DNA of 6,832 nt, taken from the NCBI GenBank assembly GCA_002474415.1, contig DLQV01000037.1, forward strand, positions 13,119-19,950. The letters run 5' to 3'. Below are positions 5,488-6,832 of this stretch, in pieces. The notes beneath the pieces are model-generated. The model was not told where the DNA came from, made no database searches, and saw nothing but the letters and a program-made list of their open reading frames with translations. Position 1 is the stretch's first letter. Every line of letters starts with the position of its first letter. This stretch comes from Lachnospiraceae bacterium UBA7598 (lineage in GTDB: Bacteria > Bacillota > Clostridia > Lachnospirales > Lachnospiraceae). The position numbers and the translations under genes were made by a program.

Positions 5488-6420
5488 TTACATATCGCCA
5501 TTTATCGACATCATCCGGCTTTTGCTTGTCTTAATGTCCCGTTCCATCTGCTCTTTTAACATTTCAACAGATGCAAATTTCTGTTCCGGACGTATGAATG
5601 AGTAGAAACTCACCTTTAATTCGTATCCATACAGATCTCCGGAGAAATCTAAAATATGTGTCTCTACATTTACTTTATTGGAATGATTCACCGTCGGTTT
5701 ACAACCGACATTTGTCACACCTGTGTAACATTTTCCTCTAATCCGTACCGTAGTTGCATATACACCTTTCGGTGGAAGAAGTTTTTCCGCCGGAAGTTCC
5801 ATGTTGATGGTCGGAATTCCAAGTGTCCTTCCAAGCTGTCTTCCATGAATCACTTCACTTTTTACGAAAAATGGATACCCAAGCAGCTCATTTGCCTTTT
5901 CAATATTGCCTTTTATAATCTGTTCCCGGACAAACGTACTGCTGATATCCCGTCCTTCATATTGAAGCTTGTCGACAACCCGCAGCGTATAGCCATAAAT
6001 CCCGGACAGCTTTTCCAAAAGGATATGATCCCCTTTCCGGTTATGTCCGAACCGGAAATCCGAACCGACTACCATGCTCTTTACATGCAGACTTTTTACG
6101 ATCCAGGCGACAAAGGTCTCCGGCTCCATGCACATCACTTCTTTGGTAAACGGACACTCTAACAGGTAATCAATCCCACGTTCTTCCAGAATGTCCTGTT
6201 TTTCTCTGTTGGTTGAAAGGACACGATAATTATTATTCTCCGTAAGTTTTTTGGGAGGAATATCAAACGTAAAAACAACGGCTTTTAACCCTTCTTTTTT
6301 CTTCTCCAGAAGGTGTTCGATCAAAGCTTCATGTCCACGGTGTACTCCGTCAAATTTTCCCAGCGACAATGCCGTTGGTTCTTCTATATGAAAATCTTCT
6401 ATTTTATTCCAACAAATCAT
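5488..6420 (-). CDS. ribF: Bifunctional riboflavin kinase / FMN adenylyltransferase
   Basis: A 310-residue, full-length RibF, which phosphorylates riboflavin to FMN and adenylates FMN to FAD in the cytoplasm. The N-terminal nucleotidyltransferase domain (about 1-180) has SLGKFDGVHRGH (19-30, the GxFDGVHxGH ATP-binding motif), VVGSDFRFGHNRKGD (117-131) and SSTFVREQIIKGNIEKANELLG (160-181). The C-terminal flavokinase domain (about 183-298) has GRTLGIPTINM (197-207, the PTxN Mg-ATP motif), KGVYATTV, TNVGCKPTV and VETHILDF (252-259, containing the likely catalytic Glu253). The ATG follows the truB stop by only 2 nt, and no strong Shine-Dalgarno precedes it, which suggests translational coupling to truB. 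No GC-rich terminator follows the stop; an independent promoter for the next gene does. Presence next to truB is the standard arrangement. Confidence 0.97.
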   Translation of the reverse strand: MICWNKIEDFHIEEPTALSLGKFDGVHRGHEALIEHLLEKKKEGLKAVVFTFDIPPKKLTENNNYRVLSTNREKQDILEERGIDYLLECPFTKEVMCMEPETFVAWIVKSLHVKSMVVGSDFRFGHNRKGDHILLEKLSGIYGYTLRVVDKLQYEGRDISSTFVREQIIKGNIEKANELLGYPFFVKSEVIHGRQLGRTLGIPTINMELPAEKLLPPKGVYATTVRIRGKCYTGVTNVGCKPTVNHSNKVNVETHILDFSGDLYGYELKVSFYSFIRPEQKFASVEMLKEQMERDIKTSKSRMMSINGDM

Positions 6421-6422
6421 AT

Positions 6423-6832
6423 TTATGCACCAAACATTTTCCGGACTTTATAGTCCTTTGTTTCTCCCTCATACTGATATACAGCGTAAAAATGCCCCAT
6501 CGGATCATAAACCAGTACCTGTTCACCATCCGCAATTTTTTCCGGAACATCCGTAAAATTTCCATCGTTTAAACGGTTTCCATTCTGAAGAAACCGAAAC
6601 GCTTCCGGGACAACCGTCAGTTTCGTCTTTCCCTCAAACACGCGGTCCACCGGAAGAATCAGCTCTTTTAGTGTTCCTTCGTCCCTTATCTTTTCAATTT
6701 CTGCCAATGTGTGTGCCTCCTCCAAAGGAAAAACACTCACTCTTGTCCGGACCAGGGATTCCATACACGCACCCACACCAAGCACCTCTCCGATATCCGC
6801 ACACAGCGTACGAATATAAGTTCCCTTGGAAC
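6423..6832 (-). CDS. truB: tRNA pseudouridine-55 synthase, C-terminal part (5' end beyond the window)
   Basis: The last 135 or so codons of TruB, which makes the pseudouridine at position 55 in the T-loop of tRNAs. The frame is open to the window edge and continues through a GTG at 6785 that is internal, not a start. The diagnostic segment is SKGTYIRTLCADIGEVLG, followed by GACMESLVRTRVSVF, the usual end of the catalytic domain (commonly LRRTR-x-G-x-F; here Val replaces one Arg and Ser the Gly). The rest is the small C-terminal RNA-binding domain, ending in YDPMGHFYAVYQ and VRKMFGA. The catalytic aspartate lies in the missing N-terminal part. It is followed by ribF after 2 nt, so the two are one transcription unit, probably continuing an upstream translation-factor operon outside the window. 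Confidence 0.95.
   Translation of the reverse strand, partial: SKGTYIRTLCADIGEVLGVGACMESLVRTRVSVFPLEEAHTLAEIEKIRDEGTLKELILPVDRVFEGKTKLTVVPEAFRFLQNGNRLNDGNFTDVPEKIADGEQVLVYDPMGHFYAVYQYEGETKDYKVRKMFGA

Overview
The window is a stretch of bacterial chromosome in which every gene I can support lies on the minus strand. Read in the direction of transcription (high to low coordinates) the order is truB (5' end outside the window) - ribF - an SH3/NlpC-P60 cell-wall peptidase - rpsO - pnp - a short subtilisin-family (S8) protease - a cardiolipin synthase (3' end outside the window). truB-ribF-rpsO-pnp is the tail of the widely conserved bacterial translation/RNA-processing cluster. The strong AAGGAGG-type ribosome binding sites, moderate AT-richness, PNPase features of the Gram-positive type and an SH3-NlpC/P60 protein point to Firmicutes. 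A Clostridia member such as a Lachnospiraceae is my best guess, but this is inference from style and gene content, not a match to a genome.

Region by region. Positions 6832-5488 hold the end of truB (tRNA pseudouridine-55 synthase) and ribF (FMN/FAD synthesis), separated by 2 nt and surely co-transcribed. Positions 5487-5384 hold a near-consensus sigma-A promoter (TTGACA-17-TATACT) with a direct repeat just upstream that resembles a WalR/YycF box; it drives a secreted or membrane-anchored peptidoglycan endopeptidase (5383-4229). Positions 4228-4100 hold a second promoter and a structured leader, a candidate S15 autoregulatory element, before rpsO. An intrinsic terminator follows rpsO directly, then a leader with a long imperfect hairpin before pnp. 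A strong intrinsic terminator follows pnp, and its 3' arm is shared with a second, mutually exclusive hairpin. Then come a propeptide-less, apparently cytoplasmic S8 protease and, 56 nt further, a class ClsA-like cardiolipin synthase.

How they fit together: rpsO and pnp link ribosome assembly and RNA decay, and both carry leader structures of the kind used for autoregulation. The NlpC/P60 gene is an accessory insertion that splits the ribF-rpsO junction and has its own promoter. The protease and cardiolipin synthase are not part of the classical cluster and may form a small separate unit.

I see no CRISPR array, mobile element, tRNA or rRNA, and no clear new multi-gene system. No intergenic stretch exceeds 155 nt. 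The most interesting material is regulatory: the RNA structures around rpsO and pnp and the promoter region of the NlpC/P60 gene.
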